A stretch of 64,000 bases of DNA, taken from Dolomedes plantarius (Eukaryota; Arthropoda; Arachnida; Araneae; Dolomedidae). Below are positions 1 through 12,521 of the stretch, piece by piece. Numbering within the stretch: the stretch's first letter is position 1; every line of letters starts with the position of its first letter. Location of the stretch: NCBI GenBank assembly GCA_907164885.2, contig OU015498.1, positions 126,611,727-126,675,726 of the forward strand, read 5' to 3'. A model generated the notes under the pieces. The model did not search any database and was not told where the DNA came from. It was given only the letters and a program-made list of their open reading frames with translations. The translations under genes and the position numbers were made by a program.

Positions 1-152
<152 letters not shown>

Positions 153-153
<1 letters not shown>

Positions 154-219
154 TCATTCTTGGGCCCGTATTCTTGGGATACATCCTATCCCACCCTGTA
201 ACGAAAAGGTTAAGCGTAA
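153..219 (+). repeat. Dispersed repeat next to (TA)n, copy 1
   Basis: About 65 bases starting with ATTCATTC and containing GTATTCTTGGGATACAT recur inverted at 53801-53868, also directly beside a (TA)n tract. The match is around 80 percent by eye. This suggests the end of an unnamed interspersed element with a TA-rich tail. No coding sequence is associated. Confidence 0.6.
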
Positions 220-1593
<1,374 letters not shown>

Positions 1594-2460
1594 TAACCAC
1601 CGCTTATAGTGTTCAGTGGTTATAGGAATCAGTATCGCAAAAACAAAAACAAATGTATTATTTCGATGTTAAAATTTTCGCTTTAAAGAATCAATTCACC
1701 GGTTTAAAGAAACAGCTTATACTCTTCGCTTTCCTTTCATTTTTCCAAAAAAGCCACTTAAACCCTCAAAAGGCACGAAGTTTTTTTTTTATTTTTTTAA
1801 AGAAAGAGTGATAACATGGGATGGAATACAGTCGTAAAATGCATCCCTTTCTTTGTTAGACATAACATAATTGTTTCCCTTTAAACACTTTAGCTAAACT
1901 CTGACCTTTTAGCTTGACCCAGGGGCACTAACCCGTTCGAGTCCGATTTCAGTTTTCTCCACTGACAAACAAAGATAGGGACTCTTAGTTTCCTACCTCC
2001 CACATCCTGATTGCTGCTTCCTGGATCTTGAAATACACAAATCTTCGGCGTAGTGTCCACTATCATTTAGGCAAACGTGACATTGGTAGATTCAGCACGT
2101 TATCAAATGTTATCAAACCCTGAAACGTAAGCTAGAAGGGGAATTTTTGTCTGAGACTATTGGTATTGAAATAGGTATAACCAGCCTCCTGAAAACTTCA
2201 TTAATTGAAACTACCACAGAAAACTTTTTCTTGCATCCTTCCTGTAGTTGAAATATTAAACTGTTAAGCAGGTATGTTGTAACAAATATTGGATTTTTTT
2301 TCTTCTCTTATTATAATGACGTTTATCTACTTATAGGTCTAGAAATTAAGTTGAATTTTCAAAATTATAAAGAATAATTTTAATAAAAGATAACTAACGT
2401 AAATTAAAGAGTATTTTATGGTAAATTATCTAATATCTATATATATAAAACAGTTCCGTA

Positions 2461-2502
2461 ACTGACTCATTCATTCATTCATTCATTCACTGACTGACTG
2501 AC
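2461..2502 (+). repeat. (ATTC)n/(ACTG)n simple repeat in Helitron 5' end
   Basis: Tandem ATTC units run into tandem ACTG units. The ACTG part is shared by all three Helitron copies in the window; the ATTC expansion is specific to this copy. Confidence 0.85.
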
Positions 2503-2969
2503 ATACAACGCACAGACCAAACCGCTGGACCTAAAGGGCTGAAATTTTGCATGGCGATTCTTCTAATAGTGTAGGGGTGCACTAAGAAAGATTTTTCTAA
2601 AATTCTTCTTAGATTTTTTTAAATTAAATTTTTAAGCTGTTTTTTAAACTTTTTTTACGTTTGCATTTAAAATAATACATTGCGGATTATAAAATTTATA
2701 TCACGAGAAAGATCATAAAAATTCCTTCAAAATGAAATCTTTTTCGAACCTTTACCTTGATTTTCTGATTTTTGGTGAATTTTTAAAGATTAATTTCTAG
2801 AATTTTATTTATTAAATGTTGATCACGTGATTTCTTTTTCTGGTACTTTAAATAAATTTATCGTCACGTGCATAACAACTAAATAGACAAAAATGATATT
2901 CTTTTTCTTTCTAATGCAGCAGACGATTGGATATTATCCAAAAAAAATAAATATCCCTTACGATTTTTT

Positions 2970-2974
<5 letters not shown>

Positions 2975-3008
<34 letters not shown>
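2975..3008. repeat. (TA)n tract inside Helitron
   Basis: TA tract about 75 bases before the Helitron 3' end. The other two Helitron copies have a TA tract at the same place (26190-26253 and 57261-57310). Confidence 0.9.
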
Positions 3009-3011
<3 letters not shown>

Positions 3012-3197
3012 CATTAATTGCATACATTGACCGTTGTATTTAATTTGAATGTACTCCGTAGCGAAGCGCGGGTTTTCAGCTAGTATGTATATATAGGTGT
3101 GCGTGTGCCTGTCCAAAAACCCAAATTTCGGCTATAACAATCAACCGCTTATAAGAATCAAAAACAGTAATAACAAACGTGATTCTTATAAGCGGAA

Positions 3198-3424
<227 letters not shown>

Positions 3425-3679
3425 GTATAAACCATATCTAATTTTGGACCCTATTTCACTAGATACAGAGTCGAAGTCTCCTTTTTTCCAGGAAACAGTG
3501 ATCTGCGGTAAACATCATTAACTATGAAAATAGAACAACTTTATAACGGGCTATAAAAGATTGTTTGCTACTGTTGCAAGAAAATTGATTTCTTAAGATA
3601 GTAAATTCTGTATAATATTTCATGTATTTCATTCGTTTCATGTGTTTCATGTTTCATGTACTTCATTCTGTATAATGAA

Positions 3680-4311
3680 GAATACAACAAAACATTTTAC
3701 GTGAAACTAGTGGTGCCACATCATTTGCCAAACGTAATATTCTGGAGGGTAAGGGCCTGGCGTTTACCACTGCCGGTATGCAATGGAAGCGAAACACACA
3801 GATAATAGCAAGACAGTAAATGGTCTTTGTCTCTTGAAGAACTCAATGCCTTTACTGCATTTTTGTACGGGCGAGAAATTTGTGGCGCTAAAGCTAATGC
3901 TCATAGTCTGTGGTCAACTGTTTGGGGTTCTCCATTTTTTAATTCTTCTATGATAAAAGACAGATTTTGTGGTATCATGTCTCTATTTCGGTTTGATAAA
4001 AAATCTCATAGTTAGGATATGATAAAAACTGAAAAAAATGCATTGGCTTCGAAAGTGTGGAATACATTTGTAGAAAATTTTATAAAATGTTACATTCGAG
4101 GGAGAAATATTACCGTTGATGAACAGATCTTTCCAAGCAAAGGTAGGTGTCTCTTTACTAAATATGTGACTAATAAACCGAACAAATTCGGAATTAAATT
4201 TTGGCTGGCTTCGGATGTAGAAACTATGCTCAATGACATAGTTTCTACAATTCCCTATTTGGGGAAAACAGAACAGCTTCCGGCTAAATAATCCCTTGTT
4301 TTTTAATGCTT
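3680..4311 (+). pseudogene. piggyBac-like transposase fragment
   Basis: Decayed part of a piggyBac (DDE_Tnp_1_7) transposase, the enzyme of a TTAA-targeting cut-and-paste transposon. Around 3718-3815 one frame reads FAKRNILEGKGLAF, like the segment before the conserved domain. After a frame change at about 3815 another reads SLEELNAFTAFLYGRE...LWSTVWGSPFF. A TAG at 4013-4015 interrupts it, and the same frame continues with VDEQIFPSKGRC and NKPNKFGIKFWLASDVET, the hallmark family block. It ends in a stop after 4291, well short of a complete enzyme of about 550-600 residues. No termini or TTAA duplication were found. Family assignment is firm; function is lost. Confidence 0.85.
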
Positions 4312-5382
<1,071 letters not shown>

Positions 5383-5566
5383 TAGAGCCGAAAGCGATTC
5401 TTCATGTGCGTATCAACCTCAACGGACTTCGAATCCATTGCCTAGGACTATGTGTGTGCGCGTGAAATACCGACCTTGAGAGAAGCGCAATAGGAGTTCG
5501 CCAGCGTAACACTTGAGAATGAAATGACCTAGTTTTGATTTCGCTTTTCGAAACGAGCAAAGGAAA

Positions 5567-6409
5567 ATGACATCGAAAGATTTAAATAAAAAATTGGCTG
5601 ATCATTGTGACTCTGACCAACCTGAAGAAAAACAAGTGGATAATTCTGGAGTTTACGACAAACAATTATTGGAAAACAGTGCTATATCTTCACCAAATCA
5701 ATTAAGTAATCTTCCGAAATTTATTCCTTGTGGAATGGTCAAAATTAATAACTGGTTGAAATTCTTCGAGAAAAAGACTATTGAATTGACGGAAGAAGAA
5801 AAACTACAAATATTTCCGGATTTTCTATCGGACGAGGCTTTGGAATTTTACATCGAAAACCTAATAGAATCACAAAAGTGGGATGAAGTTAAAATAAAAA
5901 TCAGTGACTATTTCTCAGAAGAAAAACAGTTTTCATTCGAAGATTTCAGCAGGTTGAGCCTTTCTGGAAGTCAAAATATAAATGATTATTTTAAAAAGAA
6001 AATTAATATCGGTAAAGCATTAAAACTTGAAGAAGAAATTATAATTCAAGGTCTCACAGACGGATTGCCGACAAGATACAGGGATTTATTTTTAATAAGT
6101 AACGTTGGTACAACTACTGAGTGGATTTCCCTTGCGAGGAAAATGATCAACAGCTACGAAGATAAGAGGAAAGAACAACATAATAGAGACTTGAATAACC
6201 AACAGTCCGGTTTTCGCAGACCGTTCGATCGGCGAGATGACTATGACAGATTCCCACAACACGAGTCACCTAGATTCCGGCACCAACAACCGCGACCATG
6301 GCATAGATGGCCCCAGAATTTTCGAGAAGAGGAACGTCCTAGGACTCGGTTCCAGTCTCCACAACATGCAAACAACTATAACAGCAACACGACAGAACAG
6401 CGACAATGA
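5567..6409 (+). CDS. gag: gypsy Gag polyprotein
   Basis: A 280-residue structural protein expected to form the retrotransposon's virus-like particle. Residues about 49-180 (LPKFIPCGMVKINNWLKFFE onward) resemble a Retrotrans_gag capsid domain, with an acidic, helical character. The C-terminal 80 residues are rich in Arg, Gln, His and Pro (for example RRPFDRRDDYDRF) and could bind RNA. No CCHC zinc knuckle is present, unlike many gypsy Gags. The ATG at 5567 lies 184 bases after the 5' LTR in an AAAATGA context. The frame ends in TGA at 6407-6409, followed by CGG, and the protease continues in the same register. Confidence 0.88.
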   Translation: MTSKDLNKKLADHCDSDQPEEKQVDNSGVYDKQLLENSAISSPNQLSNLPKFIPCGMVKINNWLKFFEKKTIELTEEEKLQIFPDFLSDEALEFYIENLIESQKWDEVKIKISDYFSEEKQFSFEDFSRLSLSGSQNINDYFKKKINIGKALKLEEEIIIQGLTDGLPTRYRDLFLISNVGTTTEWISLARKMINSYEDKRKEQHNRDLNNQQSGFRRPFDRRDDYDRFPQHESPRFRHQQPRPWHRWPQNFREEERPRTRFQSPQHANNYNSNTTEQRQ

Positions 6410-6415
6410 CGGATG
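6407..6415 (+). promoter_or_regulatory. Candidate UGA-CGG readthrough site between gag and pol
   Basis: Gag ends CAA-TGA-CGG-ATG, and the protease frame carries on without change of phase. UGA followed by CGG is the core of the type II stop-codon readthrough context known from several plant RNA viruses. An ATG two codons later offers reinitiation as an alternative. The site is seen directly; the recoding role is inference. Confidence 0.45.
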
Positions 6416-7234
6416 TTCACCGTACACCTAAAAATCGGTACTGAACTGATTATCGGCCTGATAGATACAGGTGGCACCATTAACATTATTTCTCGAACTG
6501 TATATGATAAAATTAAATATTATGTGAAAATTCTTCCATCTGACAATTCACAGGTCAGTACCCTCGCAGGTAAAATCAAAACTGATAAAATAATTTCTAC
6601 AAAGTGCCGAATCGGTAAGTTGAACAGATTTGTTAATTTTTATGTTATTGAAACAAATTTAAAGTATGCAATTTTATCGTCTGAAATTATTAATCTATTT
6701 AAAATTAATTTGGATTTAAAAAATTTTTGTGTTTACCAAGGAAAAAATAATATTTCATCTACTTTGTCTTTGGAAAATGTTACTAATAATTGCTATACAT
6801 TTTTAACATATGATAATCCTAATGTGCCACATACTTGTTCTCATAATACTATAAATCTTGATACTAAATATAATAGAAATTGTGATACTCGTTTTTATAA
6901 AATTGAAAATGAAAATAATGTTGCTGATGATGAAAGTGTTCAATTGAACAAAATATTGAATGAGTATAATAATATTTTCGCGAAAAATAAATATGATGTT
7001 GGATGTATACGACTTGAACCACAAAGAGTAATTTTGAACTCTGAACTACCAATTTCCCTTCGTCCATACAGGGCGTCGCCAAAAGATAATGCCGAAATTA
7101 AGAAACAAATAGACGAGCTTTTAACTGCAGGTTTAATAAAACATCTCATTCACCCTATGCTTCCCCAATTACTTTGGCTTACAAGAAAGATGAAAATTCA
7201 AAATCCAGAATGTGTATCGATTACCGAAAACTAA
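6413..7234 (+). CDS. pol: gypsy Pol, part 1: protease and start of reverse transcriptase
   Basis: This frame continues Gag's phase. Near its start LIDTGGTINII carries the DTG catalytic triplet of a retroviral-type aspartic protease. Around residues 195-245 (LNKILNEYNNIFAKNKYDVG; VILNSELPISLRPYRASP) it has the linker and first reverse-transcriptase block usual for Ty3/gypsy. True homology stops at about 7140: after GLIK the expected continuation is in the -1 frame, so the last 30 or so codons to the TGA at 7232-7234 are out-of-frame sequence. A lost A in the run at 7138-7141 explains this. Programmed frameshifting inside the polymerase domain would be unusual. Confidence 0.85.
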   Translation: MFTVHLKIGTELIIGLIDTGGTINIISRTVYDKIKYYVKILPSDNSQVSTLAGKIKTDKIISTKCRIGKLNRFVNFYVIETNLKYAILSSEIINLFKINLDLKNFCVYQGKNNISSTLSLENVTNNCYTFLTYDNPNVPHTCSHNTINLDTKYNRNCDTRFYKIENENNVADDESVQLNKILNEYNNIFAKNKYDVGCIRLEPQRVILNSELPISLRPYRASPKDNAEIKKQIDELLTAGLIKHLIHPMLPQLLWLTRKMKIQNPECVSITEN

Positions 7235-9573
7235 ATAGTATTACAAAAACGGACTCGGAACCAATTCCCCGAATCGACGCAGTTTTAGATCTACTAACCA
7301 ATGCTAAGATTTTCTCCACCCTTGATCTCGCGAGTGGCTACTGGCATATTAAACTAAATGAAAAAGATACAGAAAAATTAGCTTTCACCTCAAACTTTGG
7401 CTTATATGAATGGAAAAGATTACCTTTTGGCTGGAAAAACGCTCCTGCCATATTCCAAAGAACACTCAGACAAATTTTAAATAAATACCAAATTAAATTT
7501 GCGCTCAACTATTTTGACGATATAATTATGTTTTCAGACTCTTTCGAAGAACACTTAGAGCATTTAAAAACTATTTTCTCGATTTGTGAAAAAGAAAACT
7601 TAAAATTGAAATTTTCAAAATGCCAATTTGCCCAAACAAAAATAAAATTTTTGCGATATGAAGTGGAAAAGGGATGTTATCACCCGAGTAACGCTAATAT
7701 AGAAATTATTAAGAAACTTCAACCTCCCAGGAATGTTAAAGACTTACAAAGATTTTTAGGTAGTGTAAATGTTTATAATAAATTCATTCCCAACTATGCT
7801 AAATTACGAGTACCATTGAATAAATTATTGAAGAAAGACACTAAATTTGAATGGACAGATGATTGCCAGAAAGCTTTTCAGGATTTAAAAGACGCTCTAA
7901 TATCTAAACCTGTTTTATCTATTTATAACCCAAATTATCCATGCCATATTTTCGTGGATGCGTCCGGACAAGCGATAGGCGCAATTTTAAAACAACAACA
8001 CCCTGATGGAAGTTTGCATCCCATAGCCTATCATTCTCGAAAACTTAGAACCTATGAACAAAATTATGCCATTACCGAGCTGGAATGCTTGTCAATTATT
8101 GATGCTGTTGACAAATATTATTGTTATTTACATGGGACTCATTTTACCGTTCATACGGATCATGCTGCACTTGTCTTATTAAAAAGTATTAAACACCCAA
8201 CTGTACGATTATTCCGATGGTCACTTAAACTGTCCATGTACGATTTTGACATTAAATATAAAAAAGGTTCTACAAATTATGAAGCCGATATGTTAACTAG
8301 AAACCTAATTTCTCACCATGTAACTTTACGTGAACGTGACCCATTGTTGACATTGCAAGAAATCGAGCATCATCAAAATTTAGATAATGTAAACGGTAAG
8401 AAGTTTAAAAAAGTTAATAATGTATGGACAATTAAAAAACAAGGTTTAATGAAAATTGTTGTGCCCTTCTCTTTACGTTTAAAATTATTAGAAAAAGCCC
8501 ATGTTAATTATGGACATTTAGGAGTTTCGGCAATGTTAAATCTGATATCCCCTCAATATTATTGGATTGGAATAACTAAAGATGTGAGTAACTATGTGAA
8601 ACATTGTGAAGTATGTCAATTAAATAAGAAGTCTAGACAAAAAAGATTTGGTCTCTTACAAATGTTACCCCCTACCAGTGAACCCTTTGAAACTCTTGCC
8701 ATAGACACTGTTGGTGGCTTAAATTATTATGAGTCTACAAAGAAATACTTACACATAGTTATAGATCATGCCACGAGGTATATATGGACCTTTGCTTCTA
8801 AAAATGAAAATACAGATACTTATATTAATTGTTTAACACAAATTTTTCAACACCAAGTACCTAAGAAAATTTTAAGTGATAGAAATAGTGCTTTTACTTC
8901 CTCCAAATTTAAACATTTTTTGAGAAACAATAATATTACACAATTGCTAACTACTTCGCATAGACCACAAACAAACGGAAAAAATGAAAGAGTAAATCAG
9001 ACCCTGAATACTAGGCTTAAATGTAAATTAAATTCACACCCTGGTAAAGTCTCCTGGACAAAATTATTACGTGAAATAACGAATGAATATAACGACACAC
9101 CCCATACCGTAACAAAATTTCCCCCTTCTTATTTAATGCATGTAAAACCACCCTACAAAAATTTACTTGATAATCAAGACATGTACCCACCAATTGAAGA
9201 AGCTAGGAAGATTGCTAAACAGAGAACTATAAGAAATCATGAAGTAAATAAAGAAAGATATGACACTCGTTTTGAGGAATCTAAATTTAAGGTAGGTGAT
9301 ATAGTAATGTACGAAGAGTTTCGTTACCCAAATACTCCGAAACTTACTCCCCCTTATTCTGGTCCATATAAAATTTTGAAACAAATTTCTAGAGTAAATT
9401 TTGAAATTAACAGACCCAATTCCCTCACTAAGAAAACCTCGAAAATTGTACACTGTACCAGATTAAGACCTTTCAACCCTGCAGATAATTTTCGATTAGC
9501 AACTAGAAAAAGTAAAATTCCTATTTTAATAACAGTAAACCCCAAAACGCCCAAGATCCCAAGTAAAAATTAA
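7141..9573 (+). CDS. pol: gypsy Pol, part 2: reverse transcriptase, RNase H, integrase
   Basis: Copies the element's RNA into DNA and inserts it. In order: reverse transcriptase with RMCIDYRKLN, FSTLDLASGYWHI and the YFDD active site at 7510-7521; RNase H with FVDASGQAIG, ITELECLSI and VHTDHAAL; integrase zinc finger with HVNYGH and CEVC; integrase core with AIDTVG, LSDRNSAF and KNERVNQT, where the last D and E are 35 residues apart; and a C-terminal SGPYKIL motif of the GPY/F type. About 800 residues are open without a stop. All catalytic residues are present, so the only evident lesion is the phase break at 7138-7141 separating it from the upstream half. Confidence 0.93.
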   Translation, partial: TSHSPYASPITLAYKKDENSKSRMCIDYRKLNSITKTDSEPIPRIDAVLDLLTNAKIFSTLDLASGYWHIKLNEKDTEKLAFTSNFGLYEWKRLPFGWKNAPAIFQRTLRQILNKYQIKFALNYFDDIIMFSDSFEEHLEHLKTIFSICEKENLKLKFSKCQFAQTKIKFLRYEVEKGCYHPSNANIEIIKKLQPPRNVKDLQRFLGSVNVYNKFIPNYAKLRVPLNKLLKKDTKFEWTDDCQKAFQDLKDALISKPVLSIYNPNYPCHIFVDASGQAIGAILKQQHPDGSLHPIAYHSRKLRTYEQNYAITELECLSIIDAVDKYYCYLHGTHFTVHTDHAALVLLKSIKHPTVRLFRWSLKLSMYDFDIKYKKGSTNYEADMLTRNLISHHVTLRERDPLLTLQEIEHHQNLDNVNGKKFKKVNNVWTIKKQGLMKIVVPFSLRLKLLEKAHVNYGHLGVSAMLNLISPQYYWIGITKDVSNYVKHCEVCQLNKKSRQKRFGLLQMLPPTSEPFETLAIDTVGGLNYYESTKKYLHIVIDHATRYIWTFASKNENTDTYINCLTQIFQHQVPKKILSDRNSAFTSSKFKHFLRNNNITQLLTTSHRPQTNGKNERVNQTLNTRLKCKLNSHPGKVSWTKLLREITNEYNDTPHTVTKFPPSYLMHVKPPYKNLLDNQDMYPPIEEARKIAKQRTIRNHEVNKERYDTRFEESKFKVGDIVMYEEFRYPNTPKLTPPYSGPYKILKQISRVNFEINRPNSLTKKTSKIVHCTRLRPFNPADNFRLATRKSKIPILITVNPKTPKIPSKN

Positions 9574-11190
9574 TAGTGTTAGGAAACAAAAACCTATCTG
9601 TGATGATTAAGACTACCCAACTGTGACTCAAATAACTACCTGACTATGACTCCGATAATCCTACGATATTTTGATGACCTAGTGAAGATTGCTGTTGACG
9701 CATGATGAAGATAACCTAACTTTGATGGATTTGGATACCTACCTAAATTTCGTAGTTATTCATATTTAGAGAATTTTTGATGCTAGTTTGCCTTCCACAA
9801 ATTACCATCTGAATTATTTTAAAAGAATATTTATTAAAAAGAAAATGTTGATGTGCTAAGTTAAAGAAAAATTTTGTCAATGTTAGGGCTAACATGACAT
9901 GTCACAGGTTACCCCTAATTTTGCCAAGTATGTTGTTGATCTGAGTTGTTATGTTTGTTGACACCGGAGAAACCTTTTGCCAGCACAAGGGGTAGTTCCT
10001 CCCGCAGAGGGATGAGCCTCTTGCTGTCTTTGCATCACAGCACGCTCGTGATCACTAACAATCTTTCACTTTGGACATCACAGAGGATAGCATGAAAGAG
10101 GATACCATTTCACCTCCAGGTTTGTCACGTATGTCATGATTGGTACCAATGATTTTAGAATTTGAATATTTTGAATTGAAACTAGTGACGATGTTAAAGC
10201 ACATAATGTTTTTGAAAATTACCTAATGTGAAAATGATGCCCATTTACTTAATTAAGGATTTATAACAAGTTGTTTTGAATTGTTTAATTTATGATCTTA
10301 TGTATTGTTAAAAAACTTGACAGGTATCTAAATCTATGCTGAATTGAAGTGAAACTTTCAGAATAATATAAGAAATCAATTTTGTAATAATGTTGTCTAA
10401 AGTAATGTTGTTTTGAACTTGAACTTATTGAAATATCTTCTGAATTATGTATTGTGAATTATTTTAAAATTTATGTAAGTATTCGAGATTAGGAATATGA
10501 AAAATGGAGATCGATGTATAATTGGTGTAAACGATGAAGTTTTGAAATCATGTGTAAAATGTAAACACTGAATATAAACCACATACAATAAGGACTTATT
10601 TGATAAACAATGTATAACGACTTGAATTTAAACTGAGCTTAAGGACTCCAAGAATTATACGTTATTTTAGGACTCATTATTGAATGAAGAACTTTGATTT
10701 AATTAAAAAATTATTTAGATTATATTAGCCAATAATATTTCAGTTATTTGAATTTCATTGCACATTGTATAATAATTATAAACTTTATTGCATACTATGT
10801 TAATTCCATATATTTTGAATGTTCATTATAAATTTCATTGTATATTTCTTTAATTTTATATATTTTGTGTAATGGTGCAACGAAGTCATAAGAGTGAGTT
10901 TAGTATTATAGTAAAGATGCAAAGATTTAACTTTTGTTTTGTTCGGTGAAGTTAATTTATGATGGGTTATGGACAAAGCTCTTGACTCTGTAACCTTGAT
11001 GTGTTCTAATTCTCACCCACCTTGCTGTTTGTCGTGACTTCTTTCCACCAATGTTGCATTCAGAGACATGTAATTGTATAATGTAGTTAATTTTGATTAT
11101 ATTTGATTGTAATTGTACTCACTTTATTATATAAGAGTTCATCTGTATCATGTTGTGAAAATGTCGCCTTTCAACGTGACGATTTTCCCT
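9574..11190 (+). other. gypsy 3' non-coding region
   Basis: About 1.6 kb between the pol stop and the polypurine tract. No reading frame has recognisable envelope features such as a signal peptide or fusion motif. It is AT-rich and unusually long for an env-less gypsy element. It could be a remnant of a lost third frame or a regulatory leader; the sequence does not decide. Confidence 0.6.
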
Positions 11191-11205
11191 TTTTCGGGGG
11201 GGATT
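11191..11205 (+). promoter_or_regulatory. Polypurine tract of gypsy element
   Basis: TTTTCGGGGGGGATT immediately precedes the TG of the 3' LTR, the position where plus-strand DNA synthesis is primed. The G7 run is at 11196-11202. Confidence 0.75.
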
Positions 11206-11648
11206 TGTAATAATTTAAATATTAGGCCCTCCATTCTATCAGGTAAATTCCCTTTCCTGAATCCAATCCCCAGTAACATTACTTTGACGCTTTAAAAAAC
11301 CATAGCAACAGGACTTCCCATAAAACAGCAAACGTTGCATTTCTACACGTGTATACGTCCCGAGAAAGGCGTGAGTTCGCATCGCCAGCCCGAAATTCCG
11401 CTGACATTTCAAAACAACAGCCACATGTACCTCGCTTCTAGCGCGTAAGGTTGAAAGGTGATATTGCACTTCGCTCCGAGCATCTGAAATGAAAGGACGT
11501 ATGTTACTATCGCTCCTAATAAAATGATTCGACCCGACTGCTTCAAAATTTTAATTTCTTTCAGGCTGAGTCTAGCTCCAGCCATGTAAATTTGAGCTAG
11601 TTTTCCTTTTCAGGTTGCATTTTAAGAACGAGATGTAATGATTATATT

Positions 11649-11651
<3 letters not shown>
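11206..11651 (+). repeat. gypsy 3' LTR
   Basis: Same length as the 5' LTR with three substitutions. AATAAA is at 11518-11523. It is followed by (CA)n and (TA)n. Confidence 0.95.
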
Positions 11652-11686
<35 letters not shown>

Positions 11687-11688
11687 TA
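11652..11688. repeat. (CA)n-(TA)n microsatellite
   Basis: Five CA units then about 13 TA units, directly after the 3' LTR. Probably the other half of the microsatellite into which the gypsy element inserted. Confidence 0.9.
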
Positions 11689-12521
11689 CCTGTATCTGGC
11701 ATGTATGTGTGTATAAAATGATATCCATGTAAAGAGAAAAAAAACAACTGTGGCATTGTGTACAGTTGTTTTCATTTACAGCTAATTACCAGAGTTAAAC
11801 ACAGTCGTTCGAAATTCAGGAAAATTATAGAGAAAAACGTAAGCATATTTCGAAATCTTAAACATCTTTGTTATTTTTAAAATTTTTCATTTAGTAGGAC
11901 ACAGGACAATTTTAGAACTGTTTTGTATGGAGAATCTGCCATTTCTTGGTAGCTTTAGAAATGCTCAATGTGCTAATAAGCAGTTAAATAATATTGAAAG
12001 ACATCTAAATTGTTAATTTTGACTATCATTCTCGGCTTATCATTAAACTTTTGTTGATTTACAAGGGTAACAAAAGTTTAATGATTAAAGAAACATTTTA
12101 CAATCATTACTACTGCATCCATAAGTTGCTTGAAAACTTTGGCTTTGTGAGAAACCTTATTACTGTCTTGGGGGAAGACTTCTGTAATACATTTCTAAGT
12201 TGAAAAATGTTCGTGTACGGTAGTAATGCAGTTACTATTCCTACTACCCTGGTTCAAGATATCCTTTATAAAGCCACAAATTTATTAAGAACATTGGAGT
12301 GTTCATAATAAAGTTTAATTTAGAGTACACAGTTGTAACGTCCAAAAACTCAAGATTTTTTTCTGCATGTGATTTTTTTATATATATCAATTTCTCTCAA
12401 TAATTTTCTGACCACGTTTTTGTCATCTAACGTCACCTTCACTAATTAATAAGTGTCGGGCAACAACCTGTAAGCGAACAGAAATTATTTTTAAAATTTA
12501 TTTTTTTAAACTGAGCGGTTA
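11689..12521. other. Unassigned DNA with one perfect inverted repeat
   Basis: No coding sequence recognised. The only structure is the 17-base inverted repeat at 12039-12085. Confidence 0.4.
12039..12085. repeat. Perfect 17-bp inverted repeat
   Basis: ATCATTAAACTTTTGTT at 12039-12055 is exactly reverse-complemented at 12069-12085 across a 13-base loop. It would form a stable hairpin. No element ends or target duplication were found around it. Confidence 0.85.

Larger units (their letters stand above)
2436..3083 (+). mobile_element. Non-autonomous Helitron, copy 1
   Basis: Starts TCTATATATATAAAACAG directly after an A and ends TTTTCAGCTAG directly before a T, the A|TC...CTAG|T arrangement expected of Helitrons. 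Just inside the 5' end are ACTG repeats and a block containing ACCAAACCGCTGGACC. Just inside the 3' end is GTAGCGAAGCGCGGG. The same ends recur at 26110-30154 (inverted) and 56575-57383. There is no Rep/helicase reading frame, so any movement would depend on a partner in trans. It carries a (TA)n tract at 2975-3008. Confidence 0.8.

Noticed and set aside
5400..5440. Primer-binding site candidate containing TTCGAATCCATTGCC after the gypsy 5' LTR
   Set aside because: It resembles the tRNA T-loop in the sense direction, not its complement, and lies too far from the LTR end.
7132..7146. Programmed -1 frameshift in gypsy pol
   Set aside because: The shift falls inside the reverse transcriptase domain, where recoding would give a truncated polymerase; a lost base in the A-run is simpler. 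Left open only if sister copies share it.
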